DNA from: an uncultured Atopobium sp.
GTDB lineage: Bacteria > Actinomycetota > Coriobacteriia > Coriobacteriales > Atopobiaceae
Length of the DNA stretch: 64,000 bases
Assembly (NCBI GenBank): GCA_946997485.1
Contig: CAMPVF010000003.1
Location: 62,001-126,000, forward strand
Reading direction: 5' to 3'
Part shown: positions 36,452-45,410 of the stretch, piece after piece
How positions within the stretch are numbered: the stretch's first letter is position 1
Layout of the letters: every line of letters begins with the position of its first letter
Position numbers and translations under genes: made by a program
The notes under the pieces: model-generated
What the model saw: only the letters and a program-made list of their open reading frames with translations
What the model was told of the DNA's origin: nothing
The model's database searches: none

Positions 36452-37186
36452 CTACTCGGTTGTATCTTCGGGGTGAAACGTTTGCTGAATGTGACGGGTA
36501 ATAAGAGTGGTTCGCACGGTATTTGTAAGCGTAAGAATTTCGTGAAACGCCTCGTCAAAGGCCTCTTGACGTTCCTTTGTTTGCTGCGGGGTAACGCCGC
36601 CGGCTTTGGCACTAAACACCACGAGCGCATGCTCAAACATGGAGCGCTCACGGTTTGCAGCAATCACATACTGACGCAAGTTTTTGGGACCAATGCCAAA
36701 ATGACGGAGCCTATCTGCTGTTTGAATAAGTGGTATGTCGCGCGCATCAACCAAATCGCGCCCCTGGGGACTTTTCTTAAAATGAATAAGACCCACATTG
36801 CACAGCTCGCGCGCAAAACTAATGCTTACCTGCGCAACTTCGGGCAAACGGTCGATAGGATACAGACGGTGTTGTTTAGCAGCGTCGATATACTGCTGTG
36901 CAGCTTCACTATCGAGCACATCGGCACTGGGTACAGCTGCCTCGCAGTCAAGCAGCTTTTTCTTAATAACGCCAAGCGGCATAAAGTGGTTTTTTTGCAG
37001 GTAAAGCACGTCTTCAAGCAGCTTAACATCGCGCTGAGAATAAAGCCTGTACCCACTTGGCGAGCGCAACGGGTGAAGCAATCCCTCGTCTTCGAGGTAA
37101 CGCACCTTTGAGATGGTAAGATCGGGATAGTTCGGCTTAAGTTTTTGAACAACTTTGCCAATGGTAAGGGAATTTGCGTGCGTCAT
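36452..37186 (-). CDS. MerR-family regulator (Rv1828-like)
   Basis: The 244-residue protein has an N-terminal MerR winged helix (LTIGKVVQKLKPNYPDLTIS, RYLEDEGLL, RSPSGYRLYSQRDV) and a long C-terminal region without the usual metal or drug sensor motifs. This matches the actinobacterial Rv1828 type. As in Mycobacterium, where Rv1827 (GarA) precedes Rv1828, it lies directly after an FHA protein gene, 20 bases downstream. Targets are unknown. Confidence 0.83.
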   Translation of the reverse strand: MTHANSLTIGKVVQKLKPNYPDLTISKVRYLEDEGLLHPLRSPSGYRLYSQRDVKLLEDVLYLQKNHFMPLGVIKKKLLDCEAAVPSADVLDSEAAQQYIDAAKQHRLYPIDRLPEVAQVSISFARELCNVGLIHFKKSPQGRDLVDARDIPLIQTADRLRHFGIGPKNLRQYVIAANRERSMFEHALVVFSAKAGGVTPQQTKERQEAFDEAFHEILTLTNTVRTTLITRHIQQTFHPEDTTE

Positions 37187-37206
37187 AGGAATACCAGCCT
37201 TACCGC

Positions 37207-37626
37207 TTACACGGCAGCATTCGTGTGGAAAATCATACGAAACGTGCCAATCTGAATTGTTGCGCCGTCTTTGAGCACCGAGTTGTTTACAATAGCGCCG
37301 TTAACCCAGGTGCCGTTAAGCGAGCCTAAGTCTTCGATGGTGGCAAAACCCGATGCAATATTAGTAAAGTCGATGGTAGCGTGCTTACGCGATACTGTCA
37401 TGTCGTTAAGAAACACGCTGCATGAAGGGTCGCGACCAAGCGTAACTACACTGTTGGTAAGTTCAAATACCATACCAGTTTGAGGGCCTTTTACGATGGC
37501 AAGCGTTGGATGGGATGGCGCTTGAGCTGTGCACAAGCTTGGCGATGTGGTATCGCAGCTTGGCATCTTAAAAATTTGAGTTGTATCAAGCGTGTTATTT
37601 GTAGCAGGCGTTGTGTTAGTATCCAT
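37207..37626 (-). CDS. FHA-domain protein, GarA-like
   Basis: The 139-residue protein has a flexible N-terminus with a double-Thr motif (DTTQIF at 14-19) and one FHA domain (about 50-135) with phosphothreonine-binding residues in GRDPSCSVFL, SRKHA and GSLNGTWVNG. GarA/OdhI proteins carry ETTSVF at the same place; kinase phosphorylation there makes the FHA domain bind itself and releases 2-oxoglutarate-metabolising enzymes. AAGGAG precedes ATG 37626. No Ser/Thr kinase gene is in the window. The MerR gene follows. Confidence 0.85.
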   Translation of the reverse strand: MDTNTTPATNNTLDTTQIFKMPSCDTTSPSLCTAQAPSHPTLAIVKGPQTGMVFELTNSVVTLGRDPSCSVFLNDMTVSRKHATIDFTNIASGFATIEDLGSLNGTWVNGAIVNNSVLKDGATIQIGTFRMIFHTNAAV

Positions 37627-37654
37627 AATTCTCCTTACCATAAGACGTATATTA

Positions 37655-37683
37655 ATTATACGTGTTAGCGCGCCTTATGTGTA
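37655..37683 (-). promoter_or_regulatory. candidate promoter of the FHA-MerR operon
   Basis: On the minus strand TACACA (37683-37678) and TATAAT (37660-37655) are 17 bases apart; the -10 is perfect, the -35 weak. The remaining 240 bases up to 37920 hold no gene, only short direct repeats such as the two GTTACACAC units near 37853-37869. Confidence 0.45.
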
Positions 37684-37920
37684 GACAGAATACGAAAAGT
37701 GTACACCAACAACCATAAAACCCTAAAGCAACCCTCAATTATGCTATATGCAAACTTAAGACATAGGTAAAAGGCTCAAGATAACGCTAAACCAAAGCGT
37801 TATAGAAGCATTATAGAAGCGCGACAGTAACCGTATGGTAGCAGTGGATGCGTTACACACGTTACACACGTTTCATACGCGGCATACCCTCCCCAACCCT
37901 CACATACGTAGTTACGTGCG

Positions 37921-38277
37921 CTAACGGCACGCAATACAGCTTATTTCAATAAGTGCATCATGGGGTAGTTTTGAAACCTCAGCTACGCTCCGCGCAGGCG
38001 CGGGCGTATCAAAACGCTGCCGTAATACGGCATCTACCTTGTCTAACTGGGCAATATCGCGCATAAACACCGTAAGCGAAGCAACATCCGAAAGGTTACA
38101 CTCAAGCTCGCCTAACAGCTTTTCGATTGTGCTTAGTATCTCGTGCACTTGCTGAGCTACGTCGTTTGCATCAGGCGCAACCTGACCCGATATAAAAATC
38201 ATGCGCCCTGCTGACGTGCCATTTGAGTAAAACCCTAATGGCTCATCTACACCTGTAGCGTTTATAGCATACTTCAT
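37921..38277 (-). CDS. RidA/YjgF-family protein
   Basis: The 118-residue protein matches the RidA family: IFISGQVAPD, the LLGELECNLSDVASLTVFM block, PARSVAEVSKLP and ALIEISCIAC. RidA proper hydrolyses reactive enamines or imines released by PLP enzymes and needs an Arg that is present here in PARS. It starts 12 bases after the GcvT-like gene, so they are one transcript; a repair role for that protein's product is possible but unproved. Confidence 0.85.
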   Translation of the reverse strand: MKYAINATGVDEPLGFYSNGTSAGRMIFISGQVAPDANDVAQQVHEILSTIEKLLGELECNLSDVASLTVFMRDIAQLDKVDAVLRQRFDTPAPARSVAEVSKLPHDALIEISCIACR

Positions 38278-38289
38278 GGTGGCACTCTC

Positions 38290-39159
38290 CTACTTTTTGG
38301 GGCTATACAGCGCTTTTGCACCAAAGAAGGTATGGTCGCTTCGAACAAGCGCGTACTGTGTGAGTTCTTCTGGCGTGAAGGAACATTCATCTTCGCTCGT
38401 AAACCGTGCTAGATAGGGGTATTCCTTAACAAGTGAGCCAAATGCATCACTGCTCACACATGGCATAAGAAACGAAAACGAAAGAAGGCTTCTCCATATA
38501 ACTTCAACATCGTCTTTAGAAATCACCAAAAGATAATACTCGGGAGCAAGACAAAGAACAAAACATGCGATATGCCCATCGAGGTGAACATACTCGCAGG
38601 TGAGTGGCTTTTGAGGCAGCTTCTCAGGAGCTTTTATGTAATCGCTCAATAGTTCCTGCGCACGCGTGCCGAAAAGCGAAAGAGCTATATAATCCCTGCC
38701 GATAGCATCTATACGCAAATCATCAAAAGGATCTGTGCTCGTAAGCGGTTTTTTCTGGGTGGCACTCGCGCATACTGAGCTTAACGTTAACGTGCTGCGC
38801 GGCGATGTGTCGATAATACAATAGGTGAGCGATGAGGGTCTATCGTCAAAACACGCAACAAATATGCTGCTTACGACTTTGCCATCTACAGAATAGAGGA
38901 CATGTGGCGCAATGGCTCCTACCTTGGGCAATGCATTAGTGCACGTTTTAGTAAGAAAATTTTTCGCTCCCGTACCAGCTACTAAAAGAAGCGTAGCGTC
39001 TTCATTGTCACAGAGCTTAGCCGCAGCATTCGCGGCGTCACACGGATATGAAGTTACACACATCACGCCACAAGCATCGGGTGCAAACGTTGCGCCCAAC
39101 AGCTCATGTTCTTTGTAAAGCGTACATTTATGAGATAAGAGAGAAGCAGCGTCATACAT
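38290..39159 (-). CDS. GcvT-like (aminomethyltransferase fold) protein
   Basis: The 289-residue protein is weakly similar to the glycine-cleavage T-protein/YgfZ fold: DYIALSLFGTRAQELLSDY in the position of the conserved G-x-A-LL motif, and LLVISKDDVEVIWRSLL near the middle. Folate-binding residues are not clear, and it is shorter than GcvT (about 360). ATG 39159 is chosen because GAAAGGAGTTACTACC precedes it. No gcvH or gcvP lies near, so it is unlikely to act in glycine cleavage. Function unknown. Confidence 0.55.
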   Translation of the reverse strand: MYDAASLLSHKCTLYKEHELLGATFAPDACGVMCVTSYPCDAANAAAKLCDNEDATLLLVAGTGAKNFLTKTCTNALPKVGAIAPHVLYSVDGKVVSSIFVACFDDRPSSLTYCIIDTSPRSTLTLSSVCASATQKKPLTSTDPFDDLRIDAIGRDYIALSLFGTRAQELLSDYIKAPEKLPQKPLTCEYVHLDGHIACFVLCLAPEYYLLVISKDDVEVIWRSLLSFSFLMPCVSSDAFGSLVKEYPYLARFTSEDECSFTPEELTQYALVRSDHTFFGAKALYSPKK

Positions 39160-39231
39160 GGTAGTAACTCCTTTCCGTGCAGATGGTACACGCATGCGTT
39201 ACGTCATAGCATTCGTGCTACCGTGAAACGT

Positions 39232-40068
39232 TTATCGCGTGCGTGCGGCTTGCCTTTTAAGCAGTGCACACCCCTCTTTTATATAGATAGCTGCGGCAAT
39301 AGCCGAGCAAATACAACCTACGTAGATAAAAAATATACCAGCGGCACACGTCTGCGCATTAAAGCCGGGAAAAGCCGCAATCGAGGTAAGGTTAAGACCA
39401 TTTACCTGGGGATATCCAATAAGCATATCGCAAAATCCCGTCATCAAACACGCTGTTGCCACTTTACCAATAAGAATAACGTCGAGCACGGGCAAATCGT
39501 GTTTACGCAGCACAAAGGAACCGTACGCCATAAGCATATCGCGGCCAATAACATACACTGCAATCCATACTGGCACCTCTTCGGTTACCACAAGACCAAT
39601 AACGCCTGCTACAAGCAGTACTCTGTCCATAATGGGATCCATAATTTTGCCAAGCCAGCTTACCGTTTGGGTGCGTCGCGCCACTTGACCGTCGAGAAAG
39701 TCGGTAACAGCTGCCACAATGTAGCAAATAAGCGCAGGTATACGGTAAATTTTGAGCGAGAAAAGCGCAAGAAATACAAGCGTTAAAAGAAGGCGGGCAA
39801 AGGTAATGCAATTTGCAAGTGTAAGAATCTCAAAGGAAGGATTATCAGACGAACCCACCGGAGCCTGGGGATTGTGAGGTTTGAGCATGTCGGAAGAGGT
39901 TTGCGCGGGCTGTGTGCCTGCGGTTTGCTCGGTACATTCAGTATGTTCGGTACGCACGAGATATGAAGCAATGCGCTTTTGCGAATGATTAAGACGCGCA
40001 CGGGCGTCTGTCTTAGCAGAAGTGCTCGCGCTATGGGGTTGTTGCGATGTAGTGCGTGTGCATGCCAT
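39232..40068 (-). CDS. CDP-alcohol phosphatidyltransferase (second copy)
   Basis: The 278-residue membrane protein has the catalytic signature DFLDGQVARR, then GKIMDPIMDR, so all three Asp residues are present. About 80 polar Thr/Ala/Gln-rich residues precede the membrane domain. It is clearly different from the pgsA at 15 kb. The second copy could be a cardiolipin, phosphatidylinositol-phosphate or another PG-phosphate synthase. The GcvT-like and RidA genes follow 72 bases later on the same strand. Confidence 0.82.
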   Translation of the reverse strand: MACTRTTSQQPHSASTSAKTDARARLNHSQKRIASYLVRTEHTECTEQTAGTQPAQTSSDMLKPHNPQAPVGSSDNPSFEILTLANCITFARLLLTLVFLALFSLKIYRIPALICYIVAAVTDFLDGQVARRTQTVSWLGKIMDPIMDRVLLVAGVIGLVVTEEVPVWIAVYVIGRDMLMAYGSFVLRKHDLPVLDVILIGKVATACLMTGFCDMLIGYPQVNGLNLTSIAAFPGFNAQTCAAGIFFIYVGCICSAIAAAIYIKEGCALLKRQAARTR

Positions 40069-40102
40069 GATAAACCATCAACCTTTCAATATCATATGTG
40101 CT

Positions 40103-40131
40103 AGTATAGCGTAAATTTATCGGCATACAAA
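40103..40131 (-). promoter_or_regulatory. candidate promoter of the second phosphatidyltransferase gene
   Basis: On the minus strand TTTGTA (40131-40126) and TATACT (40108-40103) are 17 bases apart. The -35 element overlaps the T tract of the upstream terminator. Confidence 0.45.
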
Positions 40132-40158
40132 AAAGCGCCGCATACAAGATACGACGCT
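40129..40158 (-). terminator. intrinsic terminator of the rpsP-glyS operon
   Basis: On the minus strand AGCGTCG pairs with CGGCGCT (one G-T pair) across an 11-base loop, followed by six T. It ends the transcript carrying glyQ, glyS and the short regulator gene. Confidence 0.75.
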
Positions 40159-40259
40159 GTAATACATAAGTTACGTATACACACACGTGCAGCCGTACGT
40201 AGGTGTGCGCACACATGTGCAAACACATACTGCACCTTGCTTTATGTGCAGCTCGCAGC

Positions 40260-40661
40260 CTATTTCACTTCTTCAATTTCAACATGAGCGCGGCGACCGG
40301 CAACACAAACGGGCTCAAGCTGAGTAAGATTTCCCAATACATTAATAGCAGGTCCCAACAAATCTATCGAGGGGATTTCGCGCTTATCGAGCTCAAGGCG
40401 AATTTCGCGACGCAGATGCTCATTTGCAATGGTGTGAAATACGGCCATATGCTCGGTATCCTTAATGTGCTGATTCAAAAAGTCGAGCACCATGGCAACG
40501 CTTGTAACCTCACGCAAACGCTTAATAATAACGGCGCCTTCCTCAAACTGGTCGGCTGCCGCCTCAACAACATGAGTTGCAGTAATGCCGCGAGAATCAG
40601 AAAGTACAAATACAACGGGAGTTTCGTTTTGAGTATCCTGTTGAAACGTAACGCTTGACAT
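40260..40661 (-). CDS. truncated PPDK regulatory protein (DUF299 N-terminal half)
   Basis: The 133-residue product matches the start of the pyruvate-phosphate dikinase/PEP-synthase regulatory proteins: VVFVLSDSRGITATHVVEAA, then a block ending SIDLLGPAINVLG. Family members are about 270 residues, and the missing half holds the P-loop (GVSRTSKTP type). The reading frame simply ends, and no continuation in other frames was seen downstream. GAAAGGATATGT precedes ATG 40661. Genes for this regulator and ppdK often follow glyS; here no ppdK follows. It is probably a decaying remnant. Confidence 0.75.
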   Translation of the reverse strand: MSSVTFQQDTQNETPVVFVLSDSRGITATHVVEAAADQFEEGAVIIKRLREVTSVAMVLDFLNQHIKDTEHMAVFHTIANEHLRREIRLELDKREIPSIDLLGPAINVLGNLTQLEPVCVAGRRAHVEIEEVK

Positions 40662-40738
40662 ACATATCCTTTCGATTTTGCCCACGTTGCCATTGTGCGA
40701 CCATGCGCGCGCCTGCTGCACACGCGGCAGCGAAAGTT

Positions 40739-42844
40739 CTAATGGTGAGTGAGCACCGATATATCCGCAACGTTGGTAAATACGCTGCAGAAGAGATTCA
40801 GCAATCTCAAACGATTATTCCTAATCTTAGTATCGTCGTCCATAACACGTATGTCGTCAAAAAATTCGTCAATCGGTAGGCGTAAGGCGGCAAGCGCAGA
40901 GGCAGCCACAACATAATCACGATTACTCAACGCTTTCTCCACATTATCCTGACCTTCAAGGCATGCGTGGTAGAGCTTTTGTTCGGTTGGTGCCAGCATC
41001 TCTACATCAACCGCAGTGCCAAGCTCAGCCTCGCGAATGTGATCGGCACGTCCGTATGCAATAGCCAAATCCTCAAATACATCGGCTTGCTGTTGTTGTA
41101 CCTGCTCCAAGGCGTGTGCGCGTGCGAAAAATTCCTGCGGGTCGATAATTGAAATAGCACTAATTGCCATAACCACCTCGGGCGATACGTGCTCATCTTT
41201 TGCAAGAGAACCAAGACGGCCAAGGAAGAACTGCGAAATTTCGTGAATAGTGGCATCTGCATCGCAGCGTATCCCCTGCTTGTCATATAGTGCAAGCGAA
41301 GCTGTGATAAGCGTAAGCAGCGAGATGGCTGGCAACTCTTTGAGAATTGCAATGCACCCAAGCGCGCTTCTACGCAGTGCAAACGGGTCGGAAGAGCCTG
41401 TTGGAGGTTGGTTTATGGCAAACATACCGCAAATTGTGTCGAGCTTATCGGCAAGACTTACCACTTTACCGCAGGTAGACTGTGCAACGCTATCGCCTGA
41501 GAACCGCGGGTGATAGTGCTCTTTAATGGCAGCTACAACATCGGGGTCTTCCCCGCAGGCTTCGGCAAAGTATGCACCCATAACACCCTGCTGCGACGTA
41601 AACTCAACAACCGTTTGGGTTACAAGGTCGGCTTTAGCAAGGTATGCTGCGCGTGCACAATGCTCTGTAAGCGCATCATCAAAGTTGCAGGCCTGGGCAA
41701 TCGTTTGTGCTAAATCGCGCATACGAACAGCCTTTTGAAAGACGCTTCCCAGTTTTTCCTGGAAGGTAACACGTTTCAAAAGTGGCACATAACTCTCAAG
41801 TGGAGCTTTAAGGTCTTCGGTGTAGAAGAACTGCGCATCGGAAAGACGCGCACGTACAACGCGCTCATTACCATCAATAACGTGAGTATCCATCTCAGGT
41901 TTAGCGTTAGACACGATAACAAAGAAGCAGGTTAGCGCCCCATCTGCATCGTAAATGGGGAAATAGCGCTGGTTTGTGAGCATCGACTCACAAATAATTT
42001 CGTGCGGAATTGCCAAAAATTGATGGTCAAATTCACCAATTACCACATGCGGCCATTCAGTAAGGTTAACCACCTCATCAAAGGTACCGCGCGGCATATC
42101 AACATGCATACCAGGATGTGCTTTTTCATACGCAGCAACATCATCTAAAATGCGTTGGCGGCGGGCATCTTCGAGCATTACATGTGCATCCTGAAGAACA
42201 TCAAGATACGCGCTGGCAGAAGGCACAACGTGTTTGCCGGGTGCCAAAACGCGGTGTCCGAGCGTGTAGTTTGAGCTTGTTACATCGGCAAATGTGCACG
42301 GTATAACGTCGTCGTTCAGAAGCGCACATATCCAGCGCACCGGACGCACAAACGATTCGCAAGTTGCACCCCAGCGCTGCGAGCGGTAATTTGGCCATTC
42401 AAGCTTTGTTATGCAATTAGTGATAATATCGCCGAGCAAATCACGTGCGCTCAGCGAAGGCGTAAAGATATCGCACCATATGTATTCTTTACCATCTCTA
42501 TCCTGTTTTTTGCTGAGCTGCTCTGGCGTAGCTCCTGCTTTACGTGCAAAGCCAAGACCCGCTTTTGTAAGGTCACCTTGAGCATCATATGCAATCGAAA
42601 CCGCAGGCCCGCGTTTGGTGGTGTGCTTCTCTTGGGTAGCAGCAGCAAGACCATGCACTAATACAACAAGGCGGCGCGGTGAGTTATGCGCTTCAAGCGA
42701 AGAATAAGCCAAGCCGCACGCCTTAAGCTCACGCTCCATTATTTGCGCAAGCTGTTTTGTTGCACAAATAAGCGGAGCTGAAGGCATTTCTTCGGCACCA
42801 ATTTCAAGTACAAATTCACACCGTGTATCACTTTGTGTGCTCAT
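40739..42844 (-). CDS. glyS: glycine-tRNA ligase beta subunit
   Basis: The 701-residue beta subunit of the bacterial two-subunit glycyl-tRNA synthetase. It begins FVLEIGAEEMPSAPL and shows GHRVLAPG, VTFQEKLGSVFQKAVRM and DPFALRRSALG, ending in the C-terminal anticodon-binding helices. CAAGGAGATAGAT precedes the ATG. It works with GlyQ, 158 bases upstream. Actinobacteria of the Streptomyces/Mycobacterium type use the single-chain GlyRS, so the two-chain form is informative about lineage. Confidence 0.97.
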   Translation of the reverse strand: MSTQSDTRCEFVLEIGAEEMPSAPLICATKQLAQIMERELKACGLAYSSLEAHNSPRRLVVLVHGLAAATQEKHTTKRGPAVSIAYDAQGDLTKAGLGFARKAGATPEQLSKKQDRDGKEYIWCDIFTPSLSARDLLGDIITNCITKLEWPNYRSQRWGATCESFVRPVRWICALLNDDVIPCTFADVTSSNYTLGHRVLAPGKHVVPSASAYLDVLQDAHVMLEDARRQRILDDVAAYEKAHPGMHVDMPRGTFDEVVNLTEWPHVVIGEFDHQFLAIPHEIICESMLTNQRYFPIYDADGALTCFFVIVSNAKPEMDTHVIDGNERVVRARLSDAQFFYTEDLKAPLESYVPLLKRVTFQEKLGSVFQKAVRMRDLAQTIAQACNFDDALTEHCARAAYLAKADLVTQTVVEFTSQQGVMGAYFAEACGEDPDVVAAIKEHYHPRFSGDSVAQSTCGKVVSLADKLDTICGMFAINQPPTGSSDPFALRRSALGCIAILKELPAISLLTLITASLALYDKQGIRCDADATIHEISQFFLGRLGSLAKDEHVSPEVVMAISAISIIDPQEFFARAHALEQVQQQQADVFEDLAIAYGRADHIREAELGTAVDVEMLAPTEQKLYHACLEGQDNVEKALSNRDYVVAASALAALRLPIDEFFDDIRVMDDDTKIRNNRLRLLNLFCSVFTNVADISVLTHH

Positions 42845-42884
42845 ATCTATCTCCTTGAATACGCAGGTTTGATATACCAGCGAG

Positions 42885-42950
42885 CTTGAGGGTTATCGTA
42901 AAGGGTTCCTTGAGGGTAGTTACCTACTTGAGGGTTACCGTGAGGGTTAG
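42885..42950. repeat. degenerate short direct repeats between glyQ and glyS
   Basis: The unit CTTGAGGGT occurs at 42885-42893, 42909-42917 and 42927-42935, and a fourth TGAGGGTTAG lies at 42941-42950. Spacings are 24, 18 and about 14 bases. No function is evident. Confidence 0.6.
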
Positions 42951-43002
42951 GTCAAAGCGTCCGTAACGCGTCTTCAGCGCGCCACTAACACATGCTTAAG
43001 GC

Positions 43003-43929
43003 CTAAGCCGTATGTTCAGCGTTATCGTTAGCTTGAGCCTCACGCTCGCGCTGTGTTGGCGTTGCCACATAAGCCTCGCAGCACAATTTTGCCAGCGTAC
43101 GCACACGCAAAATGTAGTTTGCACGTTCGGTTGCCGAAATTGCACCACGCGAATCGAGCAAGTTAAATGCATGCGAGCACTTCATAACACAATCGTAGGC
43201 AACAAGCGGCACATGATGCTCAAGACAGGCATGACATTCGCGCTCGTAGTCGTCAAATTTTTGGCGCATCATATCAATATTGGCAAGCTCAAAGTTATAG
43301 GTAGAAAATTCAAACTCATTTTCGTGATACACATCGCCGTAGGTAACAGGCTCGCCCGATGGCAAGTAGCTCCACACAAGGTCGAACACAGAATCCTTAC
43401 CTTGTGCATACATGGCAATACGCTCAAGACCATAGGTAATTTCCACAGGTACAGGATTAACCTCAAGGCCACCTACCTGCTGAAAGTAGGTAAACTGCGT
43501 AACTTCCATACCGTTGAGCCACACTTCCCAACCAAGACCCCACGCACCGAGCGTTGGGCTTTCCCAGTCGTCTTCAACAAAACGTACGTCGTGCTCTTCA
43601 GGATTAAGACCGATAGCTGTAAGCGAATTGAGATAAAGCTCCTGCGCATTGTGCGGCGAGGGCTTAATAAGCACCTGAAACTGATAATAATGCTGCAAGC
43701 GGTTGGGGTTTGTACCATAGCGTCCATCAGCAGGACGGCGACAAGGCTGCGCGTAACACGCGCTCCAGGGCTTAGAGCCAAGCGAGCGCAACAACGTTGC
43801 CGGGTGAAATGTACCCGCACCCACCTCTGAGTCGTAGGGCTGCATAATGGTGCATCCTTGCTTTGCCCAATAGCTTTGCAGCGTAAGAATCATGTCCTGA
43901 AACGTAAGCGGCGTATGTTCTGTGTTCAT
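43003..43929 (-). CDS. glyQ: glycine-tRNA ligase alpha subunit
   Basis: The 308-residue catalytic alpha subunit charges tRNA-Gly together with GlyS. Signatures are [45 protein letters not shown] and [12 protein letters not shown] 43929 follows TAGGAGC; the frame is open 6 codons further. No T-box leader was found in the 115 bases between lepB and glyQ. It appears to be part of the long minus-strand transcript starting at rpsP. Confidence 0.97.
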   Translation of the reverse strand: MNTEHTPLTFQDMILTLQSYWAKQGCTIMQPYDSEVGAGTFHPATLLRSLGSKPWSACYAQPCRRPADGRYGTNPNRLQHYYQFQVLIKPSPHNAQELYLNSLTAIGLNPEEHDVRFVEDDWESPTLGAWGLGWEVWLNGMEVTQFTYFQQVGGLEVNPVPVEITYGLERIAMYAQGKDSVFDLVWSYLPSGEPVTYGDVYHENEFEFSTYNFELANIDMMRQKFDDYERECHACLEHHVPLVAYDCVMKCSHAFNLLDSRGAISATERANYILRVRTLAKLCCEAYVATPTQREREAQANDNAEHTA

Positions 43930-44044
43930 GAAGAAAGCTCCTATCATGTTGGAATAATGCCTGGTAAATTGTGCCTAATAAAACCACCAAACAAACGAAA
44001 AGCACCGCGCAAGTAGGACAGTGTTAGCCTGATGGTGGTGCGAA

Positions 44045-44644
44045 TTAGAGAGTCTTCCACGATGCAGGCGGCCAAATGGTCCACACTGCATGCGAGCTCA
44101 CTTGGCTAATGGGCACAGCGCCAAAATAACGCGAGTCAAGCGAATTGGTGCGGTTATCGCCCATTACCCACAACTGTCCTTTGGGAACAACAAAAGGATA
44201 GCTAATTTTACCATTGGGCCCTATGCCCTGGTTTTCAATAGGCTCGGAAGGTTTGCCGGATGTATAGGGCTCTTGGAGTTCTTTGCCATCAACAACAACC
44301 TTGCCGTCTCGCAAGTCTACCGTTTGACCTTCGGTTGCGATAACGCGTTTAAGCAGCGTATGGCCGGTACCGCTGGGGTCGTTAAAAGTAATAACATCAC
44401 CTTTTTGAGGTGTGCGAAAGTGGTAAGAAATCTTTTCACCCAAAAGACGGTCTTGCTCGTGCACCGTTTGCAACATGGAGCCCGACGGCACAAGATATAC
44501 CTCGCCCACAAACGTACGAATAAGAACAACAGCAATAACGGTGCAAATGATGGTAATAATCCAGTCTTTAACACCAAGACGGCTCTCGCGGTCGAGCTCA
44601 TCGAGGGTTTGCACATGATTGCTATGTGAGCCAAACAATTTCAT
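44045..44644 (-). CDS. lepB: signal peptidase I
   Basis: This type I signal peptidase removes signal peptides from exported proteins. The 199-residue enzyme has one N-terminal membrane helix (about 27-44), catalytic Ser56 (VPSGSMLQT) and Lys99 (LLKRVIATEGQ), plus the GDNRTNSLDSRYFG box. It takes the place that rplS often has after trmD. The NlpC/P60 protein at 34-35 kb is a likely substrate. Confidence 0.96.
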   Translation of the reverse strand: MKLFGSHSNHVQTLDELDRESRLGVKDWIITIICTVIAVVLIRTFVGEVYLVPSGSMLQTVHEQDRLLGEKISYHFRTPQKGDVITFNDPSGTGHTLLKRVIATEGQTVDLRDGKVVVDGKELQEPYTSGKPSEPIENQGIGPNGKISYPFVVPKGQLWVMGDNRTNSLDSRYFGAVPISQVSSHAVWTIWPPASWKTL

Positions 44645-44663
44645 AAAAACCCGCTTTTACTCG

Positions 44664-45410
44664 TTAGGACAAATCTTCGTTAGAAATGATAGTCTGTGCA
44701 AAATCATACTCTTGTTTTGTGATGCGTGCGCTGGCAAGTAAATCGGGACGCCAGCGCGCCGTTCGCTCAAGGGCATTGTGCCTGCGCCACCGTGCAATCT
44801 CTTGATGGTTGCCGCTCAGCAAAACCGCTGGTACCTGCATATCTCGATACGTTTGCGGGCGCGTATACTGGGCATACTCCAAAAGCCCCGTATCCGAAAA
44901 TGATTCATCTTGTGAACTCATCTCGTCGCCCAATGCACCAGGTAATAGACGCACAATACTATCCATGACAACCATGCAGGGTAGCTCCGCTCCCGTTAAA
45001 ATAAAATCGCCAAGTGAAAGTACGTCGTCTGCCTGCGAATACACACGCTCATCTACGCCTTCGTAGTGCGCGCATGCAAACACAATGCGTTCTTTTGTTG
45101 AAAGGTCCTCGGCAATACGCTGAGTAAATTTTTTTCCACAGGGAGAAAACATCACAATATGGCAGCGGCGCTCATCAATGGCACGCATGGCATCAAACGC
45201 TTCAAAAAACGGCGCGGGCTTCATAAGCATGCCCTGGCCGCCGCCAAACGGCGCATCATCAACACTGTGGTGCGCATCATATGTCCAGGTACGCAAGTTG
45301 TGACAATGCAGCTCAAAGAGGTGTTTTGCAGCAGCACGACCGGGAATTGACGCGCTCATGTAGGAGTTAAACAGCTCAGGAAAAATGGAAAGCACATCAA
45401 AGCGTATCAT
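44664..45410 (-). CDS. trmD: tRNA (guanine-N1)-methyltransferase TrmD
   Basis: TrmD methylates G37 in tRNAs to prevent frameshifting. The 248-residue SPOUT enzyme starts MIRFDVLSIFPELF and has the SAM-binding knot (SLGDFILTGAELP), PFGGGQGMLMKP and the C-terminal LLSGNHQEIARWR. ATG 45410 follows AAAGGACAGCC; the frame is open 13 codons upstream. It overlaps the rimM end by 14 bases. Confidence 0.97.
   Translation of the reverse strand: MIRFDVLSIFPELFNSYMSASIPGRAAAKHLFELHCHNLRTWTYDAHHSVDDAPFGGGQGMLMKPAPFFEAFDAMRAIDERRCHIVMFSPCGKKFTQRIAEDLSTKERIVFACAHYEGVDERVYSQADDVLSLGDFILTGAELPCMVVMDSIVRLLPGALGDEMSSQDESFSDTGLLEYAQYTRPQTYRDMQVPAVLLSGNHQEIARWRRHNALERTARWRPDLLASARITKQEYDFAQTIISNEDLS

Noticed and set aside
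43930..44044. T-box leader before glyQ
   Set aside because: I looked for the conserved T-box antiterminator sequence and a specifier stem; neither is present in the 115 bases.
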